Shown piece by piece: positions 48,095 through 62,000 of a DNA stretch of 64,000 bases. The notes below the pieces were generated by a model. It ran no database searches, was not told the DNA's origin, and saw only the letters and a list, made by a program, of their open reading frames with translations. The translations under genes and the position numbers were made by a program. Within the stretch, counting starts at the first letter, position 1, and every line of letters starts with the position of its first letter. The stretch covers positions 2,036,501 to 2,100,500 of the forward strand of contig JAWRVZ010000064.1 of assembly GCA_037043235.1 (NCBI GenBank). Direction: 5' to 3'. Origin of the DNA: Rhodeus uyekii (taxonomy: Eukaryota; Chordata; Actinopteri; Cypriniformes; Acheilognathidae).

Positions 48095-50073
48095 ATTGCT
48101 TTATTGTACCCCCCAAAACAAACCCCTACCTGAACAGTCCTGTCAAGTAAGACTTTGTTGTGTTCTCCCTGCTTCCTCCCTTTGTTTTGAGTGCTGCTCT
48201 CCGGGGTCCTGAATTGCTGCTTTCACACTGGATGCTCTCACTCTTCAAAGCAAACAAACAGAGAATGACAGTCCTTGCACTCTGGTATGTCTATAATTGA
48301 GTACCTGTAATCACTTCAACATTCAGGTACTTCGAAAAACATGATTGATTTTCAACAACAATGATTTTCGTTGAAAATCAAGTTCAAAAGGGTGAATTTT
48401 TGATTTAATAAATAAATCAATTTATAGTATACTCAAATTTTTGAGTAAAGCTAAATTTTTATAGTATACAAAATAATAAAAGAGATTGAGGACAAAGACT
48501 GTAAAGTTCCAAATTGACAAAAACAGATCATAATTTAACCATTTAGTAAAAAATCATAACAGACAAAAAAAATCTGCAGAAAAAAAATATATATTTATTT
48601 TAAAACACAAATACTGTTTTTTTTTCAAATACACACACAACAAACATCTCCTGACGCTCATTTGGCTTGATAATAATTTATGCAATAGAAAGATAACTTC
48701 TGAAAAAGCTTTACAATTTTGTGAGATCAAATGTTGGTTTGCTCTCACTCAGTAGCCTAACGCGAACAAATGAAGCAATAAAGAAAAAAAATGACTTGCA
48801 GTATGTTATTCACAAATGAATGAACATAAAATGTTGCCTTGCTCTGTTCCCGCTTTAGAATAACTTAATGGAAGTTACATTGGAAAATAATGGATTCTAA
48901 TTGAATTAACCAAAAAGCACCACTGTATGAAACTTCAGATATGATAGTGCAGAGATGCTGTACAGTTATTGAAAAGCATTAGTCAGACATACACAACACA
49001 ACTTATGTATGAAACACTAAGAACATTTTTTTTCCCATTGTGGGAAAATATCATTCATGTCAGGCCATCTAGACTAGATTATGTCCAAATCACAAGGTTT
49101 TAAAACCGTTCTAATAGTGGAGTCCAAACCAGACCACAACTAAAATGCTGATATTGCTGTGATCCCGTTCAAAGCGTTATTTTGTTTCTAGCTGATGAAC
49201 GGTTAAATACTGTCAGCCAATCAAAATCCACCCGACAGTAAAGCACACACTTAGAACGTAACTGTAAATCACGTGCAGTAGGCCAATTTATAGCGGCAGA
49301 CTAGGCTATATAACTTAGAATAAATGTCATTGTCCTTTGATGTGGACCCTAAAATAGTTAGTAAATAATAACTTTCAGAGCGACTTTTCCAAATAATGAA
49401 AAATAAAAAATTAACAGATATTCAACATTTGTACGACTTAAAAGAGAACACTGTAATGTTCACAGAACGCAAGTCAACTTATTGTCCGTTGATGTGGATG
49501 TGTGAATATCAAAGCTTTCATTCTTGGAGTAAGAAAGAATAAAATGATGGGTACGCTCATGTTCTGTGTGAATAAAAAGACTCTTCTCGTGAAATGAGCT
49601 CACAAAAAAATTAACAAAATAAAATCATTAAACCAATTGTTTTGAAACAGAATCTAATAACTCTCATCCCTAATAATTCTATTTAATAATGTATTTGACA
49701 TAAAAAAAATTAGTTTCTTCCTCCTGATTGCTGAATATTTCTACTTTCTCCAGAATATTCATCATTTTGGAGTTTGAGCCATTTTGATTCTATAAGTAGG
49801 TAGTACAATATACTACAGTAGGTAGATATTAAATAATTACAGGTGTTAGACAAGAACAATGGTAAAAACTTTGATGGATGAGAGTGTTTCCTGGATGTAA
49901 ATGAGAGTCAATCCATTTAGGTGAGAATATTTGCATTTGTTTCTAAATCACTTATATTACTCGTTTTATCCTTTGCTCAGTGTTTGGCCCCAGGCTCCAA
50001 AGTCCCAGCATCCGTGTATAGATTTCACGAGTCTCCTCACAACCATCATACTGACAGAATACGAGTGTCCCTG
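48095..50073. other. Gene-free interval 3' of ptprq
   Basis: AT-rich, with no supported gene. The right end should contain the ptprq 3' UTR on the minus strand, but its poly(A) site was not assigned. Confidence 0.5.
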
Positions 50074-53000
50074 TTACATTGTTGTCTCTTCCCACTCCAA
50101 TTCTACATCACCTGAGAGAACAAACGTGACAAAATATGATTCCATCAAGACAAAACAAGAGAATGACAGAGATCTTTAACCAACAGCTTTCACTGCACAA
50201 GTCATTGATTTTAGGATATATTTTACCCTCCATCGCATCCAGTGAGTCCATCTTCTCGAGAGCCGAGTAATTCACAAACCATATGGACTGACTGTTTCCT
50301 TTCGCAGACAGCAGATCCAGAGTGCTTTGATGCAGAAACATGTACTGAGCCTGAGAAGAGGCAGATATCAACATCTCAGACTAGTCTACACAACATATTT
50401 TTTCAGCATACAAAGAAATCTGTCAGTTACTTAATGTGTTTACCAGGTTTTGCACCATGCACATCCTCTCGCTGCGCAGTTCTGCCACTAGACCATATAT
50501 ATCCACAAAGTCATGATCCCTCAAATGCTGAATGAGATGATCCAGGGCTATAAACACCCCAGTCCTGCCCACACCAGCACTGCACATACAGACATGATAT
50601 TATTTATAAACATGTTAAACTACAGTAATACCTTGAGATACGAGCATCCCGACATACGAGTATTCCAAGATACGAGCAAATCTTCGGGCAGATTTTTTGA
50701 GATACGAGATTTCTTAGAGATACGAGTACATTTTTGAGATACGAGCACACCTATTGACGCCGATGTCGGCGCACGTTCACTTCATCGCCCATGAGTAGGT
50801 GATTTTCTTTCTATTTTGTGCATTATTCTTCATAATAGCGATGAGTTCTAAGAAAGTGAGTGGTAGTGAGACGATGGAACTTACGCAGGTGTTGCAAGAG
50901 GAGGGTGAATTGAAGGAAAAAATTTCTACAAGTCAAATTAAGGAAGTGATGGCTGTGTGGCAGAAGGTTTCTGATTTCATTGAAAAGAAACACCCTGATA
51001 AATTGTCTACTGATCGTGCTTCAGCGCCTTTTGACGACATGTGCCTTGCTCATTTCCGTAACATTTTGAAAGGGAGGCAGAAAGAAAAAACTCCCTCGAT
51101 AGGTATTTCGTTAAGTGAAAAAAGTGAGGCAAAAAAAATAAAGAATACAAATTGAAAAAGCAAAATAATAATATAAAATAGAAAAGTAAAAAATACCTAC
51201 GTAAGCCAAGTTAAGTTTACGTTAGTTACGTAGTGTTTATGTAAGGTACGATACGGAATCAAGTGTCTACGTGTCAACAATAGTTAACTGAAATATATAA
51301 AAAGTTCTTAACAGAATTTAAATTTCATCTTTGTGTACAAAAAACAACAATTATTAAACAAAAAAAAGGTAAAACTTTAAGCTTTTAGTAGTTAACATGA
51401 ACAAATAATGAGCTGCACTTCATCATTTATTAATCTTTGTTAACGTTAATTTCAACATTTACTAATACATTATTAAAATCAAAAGGTATATAGTCAACAT
51501 TAGTTAATACACTGTGAACTAATATGAATAAACAATGAACAGCTGTGAACTAATGTTAACAAATACAGTAATAAATGTATTAATCATGATTACGTAATGT
51601 TAGTTAATACATTAATGTTATGTAATGTTAACAAATAAACCCTATTGTAAAGTTTTACTGAAAAAACTAATAACAACGACAAATCTATAATGGTATCTCA
51701 ATTATAGTAAGAAAACACAGGTCAACTTTATAGAAGCCTGTTTTATAAATAAAATAAAATGAAAAAAGATCAATGTGAGTTAAGAAAATAAGAATAGCTT
51801 AAAAAAAGAAAAGGCACATTGTGTGTCAAGAAGAAATAGAGAGACAACTATGAGAAAAAAAATTTGTAGTCATGAGTCAAATTGTGAAATATAAAGACAC
51901 TTTTTGACAAATAAAGTTGCAAATCCTACAAAAAAAGCTGCAGTTGTGGAAAAATAAAGAGCACACACCTGCAGTGGACCACAATAGTTGTGTTGTCATG
52001 GCTTCTGTTGGAGCGAACCGCTTTGACAAACTGGATGAGTGTGGAGCTGGACTCCGGAACGCCGTGTTCTGGCCATGAGGTGTAGTTGAAATGGTGAACG
52101 ATCATGTAGTTGCCATGCTGGAGAGAGAAAGAGAGAGAAACAGGGGAAATGCTATATGTGTCCTTGGGGATTAATTATCTATCCATCTAACCACCCACAT
52201 CTGTATGTGTACAGTATGTGTTATTGTGCATCGTTAGGACTCAGAATAAGGCCACAAGCAAACTCAAGTATTCAAAAACAGACCCGAATACTCAATCAAC
52301 ACTCAAGTGTGCAGTCCCATGGTACATATATTTCTGTGGCAGTAAAAAACCTCATTACTCCAGGGGCCAAAGAGTTTTCTTTAAATTAAACTGGATGCCA
52401 TTTAACTGGATGTGTAAATTTAACTAGCTTGCAATAAACATGTCAGTTTCCTCAACAAGATTCTCTTAAACTATTGCTCTGGTGACAATGTAAAGATGAA
52501 AATTGATTTACCCTCTCCACTCTGAGGGCCCGTATTGTCCAATCAGGACGCACGTCCTCTGTGAGTTTAGTGATTATGATGTCAGCAAAAACAGTGACGG
52601 GTTTATTGTCCTCTGGCCAGTACTGATGACAACGGATCTGAAACATACATCCACATTTTACTATTTTAACACACATTTAAACGGATCACAGTCAAACGTT
52701 CACATTTATTTAATTGTGTTTTAGTAGGGTTCTGGTTGTAAATTATTCATATAAACATTTAATTAAAAATTAATTAACTCTCAGCCGAAATTAAATTAAT
52801 ATAGATAAAAGTCTGCAACAAGTAGAAAACAAAAGCATTTGGCCATGTACCATGAGCAAGCAAAATTTGAGTAAGCAAACATGATTAAAAAGAGTGACGC
52901 ATGATCTTAAGAGTAAAACTAGTACACTTTTGTTCACACAGACACACATACACACCCTGCCCTTCTCAAAGCATTGAGTGAGCATGACAATGGTTTTGGT

Positions 53001-56000
53001 CCCTGTCTCCCAAATCATCCTCCAGAAGTCTGCGACGGTACTAGGCAGTGGACCCTGAGTGGCTATAAACTCATTAGGACACAGATAGCCCTGAGAGACA
53101 GAGACAAGACAAAAAAGCAGAACAGGAGCTTAGGCTTAATTAAAGTTCAATTAAAGTTGTGCCGCAGTGTAAAAGAGAGACAGCTGATATGTGGGCTGCT
53201 CTCAAGCACTTACAGAGACAAAGCTGGCATTGATATAGTCAGACCCTGGCATTCCTGGCTCAGACAATAACTTCACTCGGTTATTGTTATCTAAAAAAGA
53301 AATGCAAAAATATGTTAACGTTTGTGTAAAGAAAGCCTCGTAAGTTTTAAAGAAATGGTTATCTCATAAATTAAAATTCTGTCAGCATGTTTTTACCCTC
53401 ATGTCATTCAGAACCTGCATGACTTTCATGGAACAAAAATAAAATATTCGGAGATGTTCTTTTCCATATAGCATAAAGTACACTCACCTAAAGGATTATT
53501 AGAAACACCTGTTCAATTTCTCATTAATGCAATTATCTAATCAACCAATCACATGGCAGTTGCTTCAATGCATTTAGGGGTTGGTCCTGGTCAAGACAAT
53601 CTCCTGAACTCCAAACTGTCAGAATGGAAAAGAAAGGTTATTTAAGCAATTTTGAGCGTGGCATGGTTGTTGGTGCCAGACGAGCCGGTATGAGTATTTC
53701 ACAATCTGCTCAGTTACTGGGATTTTCACGCACAACCATTTCTAGGGTTTACAAAGAATGGTGTGAAAAGGGGAAAAAATCCAGTATGCGGCAGTCCTGT
53801 GGGTGAAAATGCCTTGTTGATACTAGAGGTCAGAGGAGAACGGGCCGACTGATTCAAGCTGATAGAAGAGCAACTTTGACTGAAATAACCACTCGTTACA
53901 ACCGAGGTCTGCAGAAAAGCATTTGTGAAGCCACAACACGCACAAGCTTGAGGTGGATGGGCTACAACAGCAGAAGACCCCACCGTGTACCACTCATCTC
54001 CACTACAAATAGGAAAAAGAGGCTACAATTTGCACAAGCTCACTAAAAGTGGACAGTTGAAGACTGGAAAAATGTTGCCTCAACCCATTAAAGCATCTTT
54101 GGGATGTGGTGGGACGGGAGCTTTGTGTCCTGGATGTGCATCCCACAAATCTCCATTAACTGCAAGATGCTCCTATCAATAAGGGTCAACATTTCTAAAG
54201 AATGCTTTCAGCACCTTGTTGAATCAATTGTAGAATTAAGGCAGTTCTGAAGGCGAAAGGGGGTCAAACACAGTATTAGTATGGTGCTCCTAATAATCCT
54301 TTAGGTGAGCTTTAGGTGGATTGCATTCCAAATGACAAAAGAGCTTTATAAAAGAACTATAAAAGTAGTCCATATGACTTTTTACTGCCATGCAATTTCC
54401 TGAATCCATATAACTCTGTGACATGATCATTTAGAGCTTTCTTTCTTTCTGAATGCGGTTCTTTCAGATTTTTTCTTCATTAAAGAATCCAGAACAAAAA
54501 AGTATCATGGTTTCCACAAAAATATTAAGCAGCACAACTGTTTTCAACACTGATAAGAAATGTTTTTTGAGCAGCAAATAGGCATATTAAAATGATTTCT
54601 GAAGGATCATGTGACAGAAGACTGGAATAATTCAGCTTTGCATCACAGGAAAAAGTAAATTCAGCTTTGGTGAGCTTAAGAGACTTTAAAATATCCAACC
54701 CCACACTTTGAGCGGTAAAATAGTAATCATTGTGTTATTTAATTATATGTTTTACTACAGCATTAACATTTTGTTAAACATTTCGTTTTGTCTTGCACAG
54801 AACAAAAAAAGTAATACAGGTTTGAAACGGCATAAGAGCTACAACGACAGAATTCAAAATATTTCATACAAGGTTTAATGTTTGTGAAGCGATTTTTGGA
54901 GCGATTCCAGGGAAGGTCAGCATCTGATGTGGCCAGATCCTGAAGCAACTTCGGCAACTCCTGAAACACACAGTGGAAAGGGTCCAATTATGAAACACAC
55001 CAGGAAGAAAATTAATCAACCACAAAATACATTTTCCAAAAAGACATACACCACTGAGCACATAACTCTACGTGTCCAATCAGAATGAAGTGTCACTGAA
55101 ACTCATTTTACAGTTCACTAGTGCTTTCTTTCTCTCTCAACCACCTACACAGACACATACGCACACACACACACGCGAGCAAACACCCACCCACACAAAC
55201 ACACACACACACACACACACTTAACACTAAAGCTTACAGCAAACTCCTCCTGAAACTTGGCATTGTCATTGGCACAAAGATCTTCCACGTGCTGAAGAAA
55301 AGATTTCTTACTGATTGGCCTGCAAATATGTTAGAGACAGCATGAAAATACAGACAAATCCATAAATAATCATCATCTTTAAAATGATAGCCACCGCAGC
55401 AAGCATTATTTCTACAGGACAGTTATTTTATGACTCTAAACAAAACACTAAAGAGCAGGTGTTCAGTTAAGAGTAATCATCTGCATTTAAAACTCAAATG
55501 TTTATTGATCAATAAAAGACAAATAAATAAGAAAGAAATAGGAAAATGAGGTAAATATCAATAAATCCATAAAGGCTCTTCACTTACTTGAGAGATTTCC
55601 TGTAACTTAGCAGCCTGGAACATTAAACAATAGAGAATTATTATGTAATTGGCCTTGGACTGAGAAATGAGGTTACTTTTTCATTTCCAGTGATAAAAAA
55701 AGAAATTAATGTGAAGTTCACTACACAATCTAATTAGACAAAGACACACCAGCATAAAACGAATCAGAAAGTCACTCTATGTGATCTTGGAGGCAGAAAT
55801 ACACAAAATAGAGCAGAACTTCAGAGCAGCATTACGAAACCGAACAGCCCAAAATTATGACAAGGCAGGGCATTTATTCTGGCATATTCATTCATAATAA
55901 AGGAAATTCAACAGGAGTACAGCACAACATGCAACTGGGAAAATAAAATACAAAAAATACGTATCCTGCAATGTCATGCATCAGCTAAACACCAACATCA

Positions 56001-59000
56001 CTGTCTACTTACTGGATGACAAAAATCTCCTTCCTTCTAAAGAAAAAGGAGGAATACCTGAGAACAGAGGATAGTGAGTAAGTGTGTGAGGTGTTTGACT
56101 GAATTAGTGAGAGTGTATGAGGGAATTAATGAAAGAATGAATGAGTCAATGATGGAATTAGTGAGTCAGAGAGAGTGGACTAAAGCACACACAGTATATC
56201 CACATGTAACTAAATCTCACTATATTGTACAGTGTGTACAATGTCTCACCGTTTAATCTTCTCCTCTTTGAGCTCTAGGTCAGCCACTGCAATGAGCTGA
56301 TCCAGCTTGAACTTTGTCTCGATAATCTCAGCCTCCCGTGGAGAGTACGTCCCACCTTCCTTCTTCCTGCGGTGGATTCTGGGGTCGGAGAGAGTGAGTC
56401 TAATTGTTAAACCAGGCAGAAACTGAGGCTTTTTTGGGAAATACTATTTGAGTATGTTGTTGAATCAACATACAATAACAGTCAACTTACCTCACAGATC
56501 CGTAAATAATCAGAATGAAAAACAATGCCAGGAAAAATGACAGCAGGACACCAAGAATGATCTGTTCATTTCTGGTCAGCAGGCGGTCATCTGAAATCAA
56601 AGTCAATATTTATATACTTGTTTACAGTCCAGTCCTACGGAAGGTATATCTATAACAAATACAAGTACGTATATTATACTCTTCGAAAGTTTGAAGAGTC
56701 GTTTATATGTCGTCTCGTCAAGTCTTCTGTTTTTCCCAGTCGGAGTAGTTTTGTTTGTTGTATTTTATTATTAATAAAAGCCCTTCTCTCTGATCTCCTC
56801 GCGCTTCCCTTCACCCCCCAACCCTGATACATATTAATGCCATATTCTGGATGACACTATTCTACATTCCTAATCCTACACAATTCCCAATACCTAAAAT
56901 TAACATCCTTAATTGAGAGTTTATTGAGGCAAAGGTAATAGTTAATAGTTAGTTAATAGTGAGAATTGGACCCAAAACTAAATTCTGACTGAATATACCA
57001 GAAGGAATTGACATACCATATTTTCCTGCATATAACCCGCGGCTTATACCAGATTTTACCAACTCCGCGGAGGTGGGTGCGGCTTATATAGGGGTGCGGG
57101 CTACATCACAAATTGTTTTACACGTAATGACATTTCAGTATATTTGTTACGTCCCTAAGGACGTAAGGGTTTTTTTTGCGGTATTTTCGTTCTGTTTTTC
57201 TTTCTTGCGAGGGTTGTCGTCTCTGGTGCTTGTACTATCACTCTGACAGCTGCCGCTGATAGGCTGTCTGACCTGCCAATCATGCAAGACGATGTGATTG
57301 GCTGTGCTGCCATGAGGGCGGGCTCTTCTCATCTCATCCGATGATCAACATCTGTAGAATTGCTTCTTAAGGGACGTGCTGCTGCACAGCGGGAGAGACT
57401 GTTTTTTCTTTTTCTTCTGATTCTGACTGGTGTTTGTTTTCTTATTGCTTGAATTTCGCGCACAAGCACTGTGTACCGAGCCTGAACAGTTATGGATAAT
57501 TGACGTCATGCGAGCAACATTCAAAATTCAAAATGTGAACTTACACAAAAAAAGTTCATAAATCTATGGGTGCGGGTTATATAAAGGTGTGGGTTATGCC
57601 AATGATTTTTTTTACACAAAACCCCAAAAGCCGCGGGTTATATGGTGGTGCAGATTATCTGCATCTGTGGGATATATGCAGGAAAATAGGGTAATTAAAA
57701 AAAAAAACCTTTCAAATATGTAAAACTTTTGTGGAAGAATATAAAAAGTAAAATAACTAAAATATTTTTTTTTACTTTTTTAAGTAAAAAAACTGAATAC
57801 AGATGGTGGTTTTCAAGCTCTAAAATAAAAAGAGCACTTTAAATGTTTCATAAGAGTCCATACAATGGTAAACAATGACAGAACTTTGAAACGACAGACC
57901 GTATATAGAAAAACCATTTACAACACAATACTGAAAGAATGAAAATCTGAGAGGGAAGAGAAAAAATGTGAGTGAGAAATTGCTCTTGATGCATCCATAC
58001 CTGCAGTTCTGACCCTCTCAGAGTACATAGAGTCAGTGTACTGCCCACGCATGTTTGTTGCCCGAAACTTGAACCTATAATTTAAAAAGAAAAAAAGTAA
58101 AGAACATGTTAAAAACATTCCTGGATTAGATTTACAACACAGAATAGTCATGTGTGCATGTCTCTCACACATAATGTGTTTTGGGCTTGAGGGGTCCATT
58201 ACAAAGAGTCTTGGCATCTTCAGACAAGCAGCCCTCGTCTTCTCCTATGATGTATGTGTTGATGTTTGTGCTCATGCGCTCTGATTTTTTAGAGCAGCCT
58301 GGGTTCAAGAAGCCCTCATCAGTCACATAAGGAGCGGTTGGTTGGTGGAAAACACTCTTCCAGTTGGACAGATTACCGTAGTCCATCACTACATCAAGAT
58401 TAGAACAACAATTTAACAACTAGAAAATAAAGTTAGTGGAGACAAACTTTAGAAGTTGGCTTGAGAAAGTCAGACCAGTAACTTTAAATTAGCATGTTGG
58501 TAGCACGATTTAGCATTAACTAGTATGTCGGTAGCATGATTTAACAAGATTTAGCATGTTGCTAGCATGAATTAACATGTTGCTAAGGTGTTCTGTGTGG
58601 TTTCTAGCTAGTTGCTAAGGTTTTCTGGGTGGTTGCTAAAATCCGTTACCGTAGTAGGAAAATCATGAAAGGAATGTTTCCTGTCCTTCACCATAGTATA
58701 CTACTATGGTGTATTGTATAGTAGTATAGTGTACTGTAGTATAGTTTAGTTTTAAAGGATTAGAAAGAGTAGGTAGAGTGGCAACTTCATTGATTCTCAT
58801 TAGATTAGAAACAGTTGATGGAATGGCAGCTTCATTGAGTCTCAAGAGCTTCAGTCTTCAGATTTGAATTTTGAACAGTCTTGGCTCATCTGAACATTCC
58901 GTCAATGAAAGTCAATGGGATTTTTCCGATTTTTGATTGTCATTTTTAGGAAAAACGTAAGTCTGATCAGTTAAATTTTAGTCTTACAATATCAGTAAAT

Positions 59001-62000
59001 TGGCTCTTTCAAGCCAACTTAATAAACCTTTAAACCCAACAAATAATTTTTACGATGGAAAAGGTTTCCTGTTTTTTTAAATACATTTTGAACATACTGT
59101 ACAAACATACTCTAATGTTAACACAACACCTCTGTGTATGTGTATATAAATATAACCCAGCTATATACATACACAAAAGGGGAAAGAATGTTGGTGCTCA
59201 AGAAACATTTCTTATCATTATCAGTGTTGAAAACAGTTAAAATATTTTTGTGGAAAGCGCGACGCATTTGATAAATAGATATTTATTTAAAATAGAACTC
59301 TTTACTGTTACTTTCGATCAATTTAACGCATCCTCGCTGAATAAAAGTATTACGGTAATTTATTTGAACAAAATCTTACAAACATGACTTTTTATATAAA
59401 AAAGTGCTATTATTATTTTTACATTGTGAATTCAGATTATATAACGTTGTATATATAGTGTTAAATGTCAAAGTTTGATACCTGCTGGTTCAGAAACTAT
59501 GACCTGGACTTTTTGGATTGGTCCATGGTCATCAGTGAAAAAACATTCAGGCATCTCAATGGTGATGGTCTTGGAGGTTGCGATGGCGACACCTGCATTG
59601 TTCAGAGCAGCCCGCGGCTTCTGTGTTGGCTTGGGTGGAGCTATATAAACCCATCAAGATCTTAAAGTGAAAGTCACTTCAACAAAATTTGGCAGCTGAT
59701 TTACTGAAACATTAAGTTTCTCATACCTTTCACTCCCGTGGTGACATGAACCTCAGAACTTGGCCCTAAACCTGCACCATTCATGGCTGCTATCTGCAAC
59801 AAGTTGAAAACAAATGCATTTGGCCCAAGTCAGAAAACAACTGCAAAATTTGAGTAAAAAAAAAAAAAAGATTAAAAAAAGTGACGCAAATATTGCTTTC
59901 TATTTTTGGTGCCACATTTTCTGTTGTTACCTAGATACAATCTTAAATAGCTGCTGCTAGTGCTTGGATGGTATTAGATTATGCAAATGTACCATAGATC
60001 AGTATGAAAAAGAAAGAGACCTGTGTGTGCAGGCAGAGAGTCTGGAGCTGAACTTTCAAACAACCAAACCAAGTATGAAAACCACAATAAAGATGGATAT
60101 AGTTTCCTACCCTTATGCTGTAATTGAATCCACCCTTCAGTCCATTTATAATGGCTGTAATGGTATTATTAGAGTTGCTGATCAAAGAAAACTGGATTTC
60201 TTCATTAACAGCCTGTCCGTTGCGGTAGATGTCGACATGGTAAGCACTGATGTTTCCGTTCGGCTCATCCGGTGGAGAGAATGTTACATAAACACGTGTC
60301 ACTTCGTCAGGAATGACCGTCAATGTCAAATTTTTGGGAGGATCTTTGGGCTCTGGAGAAAACAACTGTGAATGTCACTAATAATGCAAATAAATATCTG
60401 AGAAACCGATGCACAAACGTCCTCACCATCCTCCAGGGTTCTGGTGAGTACGGGTTCAGATGCTTTGCCATCTCTGCGAGCGTTAGAAAGCTGTCCTGTG
60501 AAGGCCGTGATGATGATAGAGTACAGGGTAAATGCAGTCAGGTTCCCAACAACCACTGCCCTGATCTCCTCTGAATACCGCACTAAACTAATGTTATATC
60601 CTGAACCATCCAACTACAAGAGAACAAAGAGAAATTGAAGTAGAAACTTAAAGTAAACAGATAAACAAGATTTCTAAAGTTTATGAACTCACAGCAGTGA
60701 TGTCAATGATGTATGAAGTGGGCCCTGAGATGACCGATGGTTTGTCCCACTCAATCTTTAACCCAGTAGCAGAAGGGACCACTGTGATGGTTCCAGGAGG
60801 GGCATCAGGGTCTAAGACAAAAAGGTAGAGAGGGAGGGATAAAGCCAGAGGAATATTGAATCAAATCTAATGAATTGGGCAGCGCTTCAACAACAGTTCA
60901 TTGATTTTTTTTAGAGTGGAAGTAACTGTGAGAACGCAACTTTGATTCACAAGATCCCTGAACACTGCAGAAATGTCACTGAAGCATCAAAAACAGAATT
61001 GAAAGATAAATTATGTATTCCAAACACAATGAATGTCACGGTTCTGTCTCTGTTTCCAGTGTTATTTGTGTTCTAGTGGACAGAACCGTGGCACTGCTCT
61101 CTCTCCTGTGTGTTTGTCTCGTTAGTGTCTGCCCCGCCTCCTTGTTTCCCATTATCATTCCCAGCTGTCTCTCATCACTACCTTCCCTCATGTATCTTAT
61201 AAATAGCCCTCAGTGTTTGCTGTCCAGCGTCGCGTCGTTGTCTTCCATGCCTGTGTCTCCTGTGTGTAGTGTTCCCGATATTCCAGTTAGTTCATGTCAT
61301 TTGAGTCTTTTGTTATTCTGTTTAAGTTATTGTTTTCCCCCTCGTGGGTGTTTCTTTTGAGTTTATGTTCCTTTGTTGTCATAATAAATCTCCTTCACCT
61401 ATGCGTCTTGAGTCCTCCCTTTATGTATCGTGACAATGAAGGTCATGCATTATTACTTTCCTTTCATGCTTTTATAATAATCACAAGTCATCAGCAAAAA
61501 TACTGATACATCAATTTAACTTGAAAACAAGATAAATACTCATGCAAGATAGATAGATACATAAAAAAATTGTTTTATATATCTCTCTGTCAGAATGTCT
61601 AGTTTCTATACAACTAAAAATATATATAGAACATTCTAAGAAAATATATACAGTAATACCTCGGTTTACGAGTTTAATTAGTTCCAAGAGCGAGCTCGTA
61701 AACCAAAATGCTTGTACACCGAAACAAATTTCCCCATAAGAATGCACTAAAAATCAATTAATTCATTCCACATGACCACAATTGCCCATTTTAAATATTT
61801 TTTTGGTTTCACCCTATTAATTGCAGTTAAAATTGTAACCATTAAGATCTCATAAATACAAATTAATAATTGACAATTAAACTCTAAAACTACTTGGCCT
61901 GCATGGAGGAGAGAGAGGAGAGAGAGGAGGGAGGAGGGGGAAGCGGGGAAAGCAAGGATGAAAGCAAATTAGTGGATTTATTATAATAGTGCCAAAAACA

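Noticed and set aside
55588..55614. Possible micro-exon AAKLQEISQ on the minus strand with good splice sites
   Set aside because: The flanking ptprq exons 56378-56250 and 55319-55238 join perfectly in phase (KR-PISKKS) as in other vertebrates. The 27-base piece is in phase but has no known counterpart. RNA evidence would be needed.
56010..56040. Possible micro-exon near AAGGAAGGAGATTTTTGTC on the minus strand
   Set aside because: Its length would break the frame between ptprq exons, and the sequence has no match in the family.
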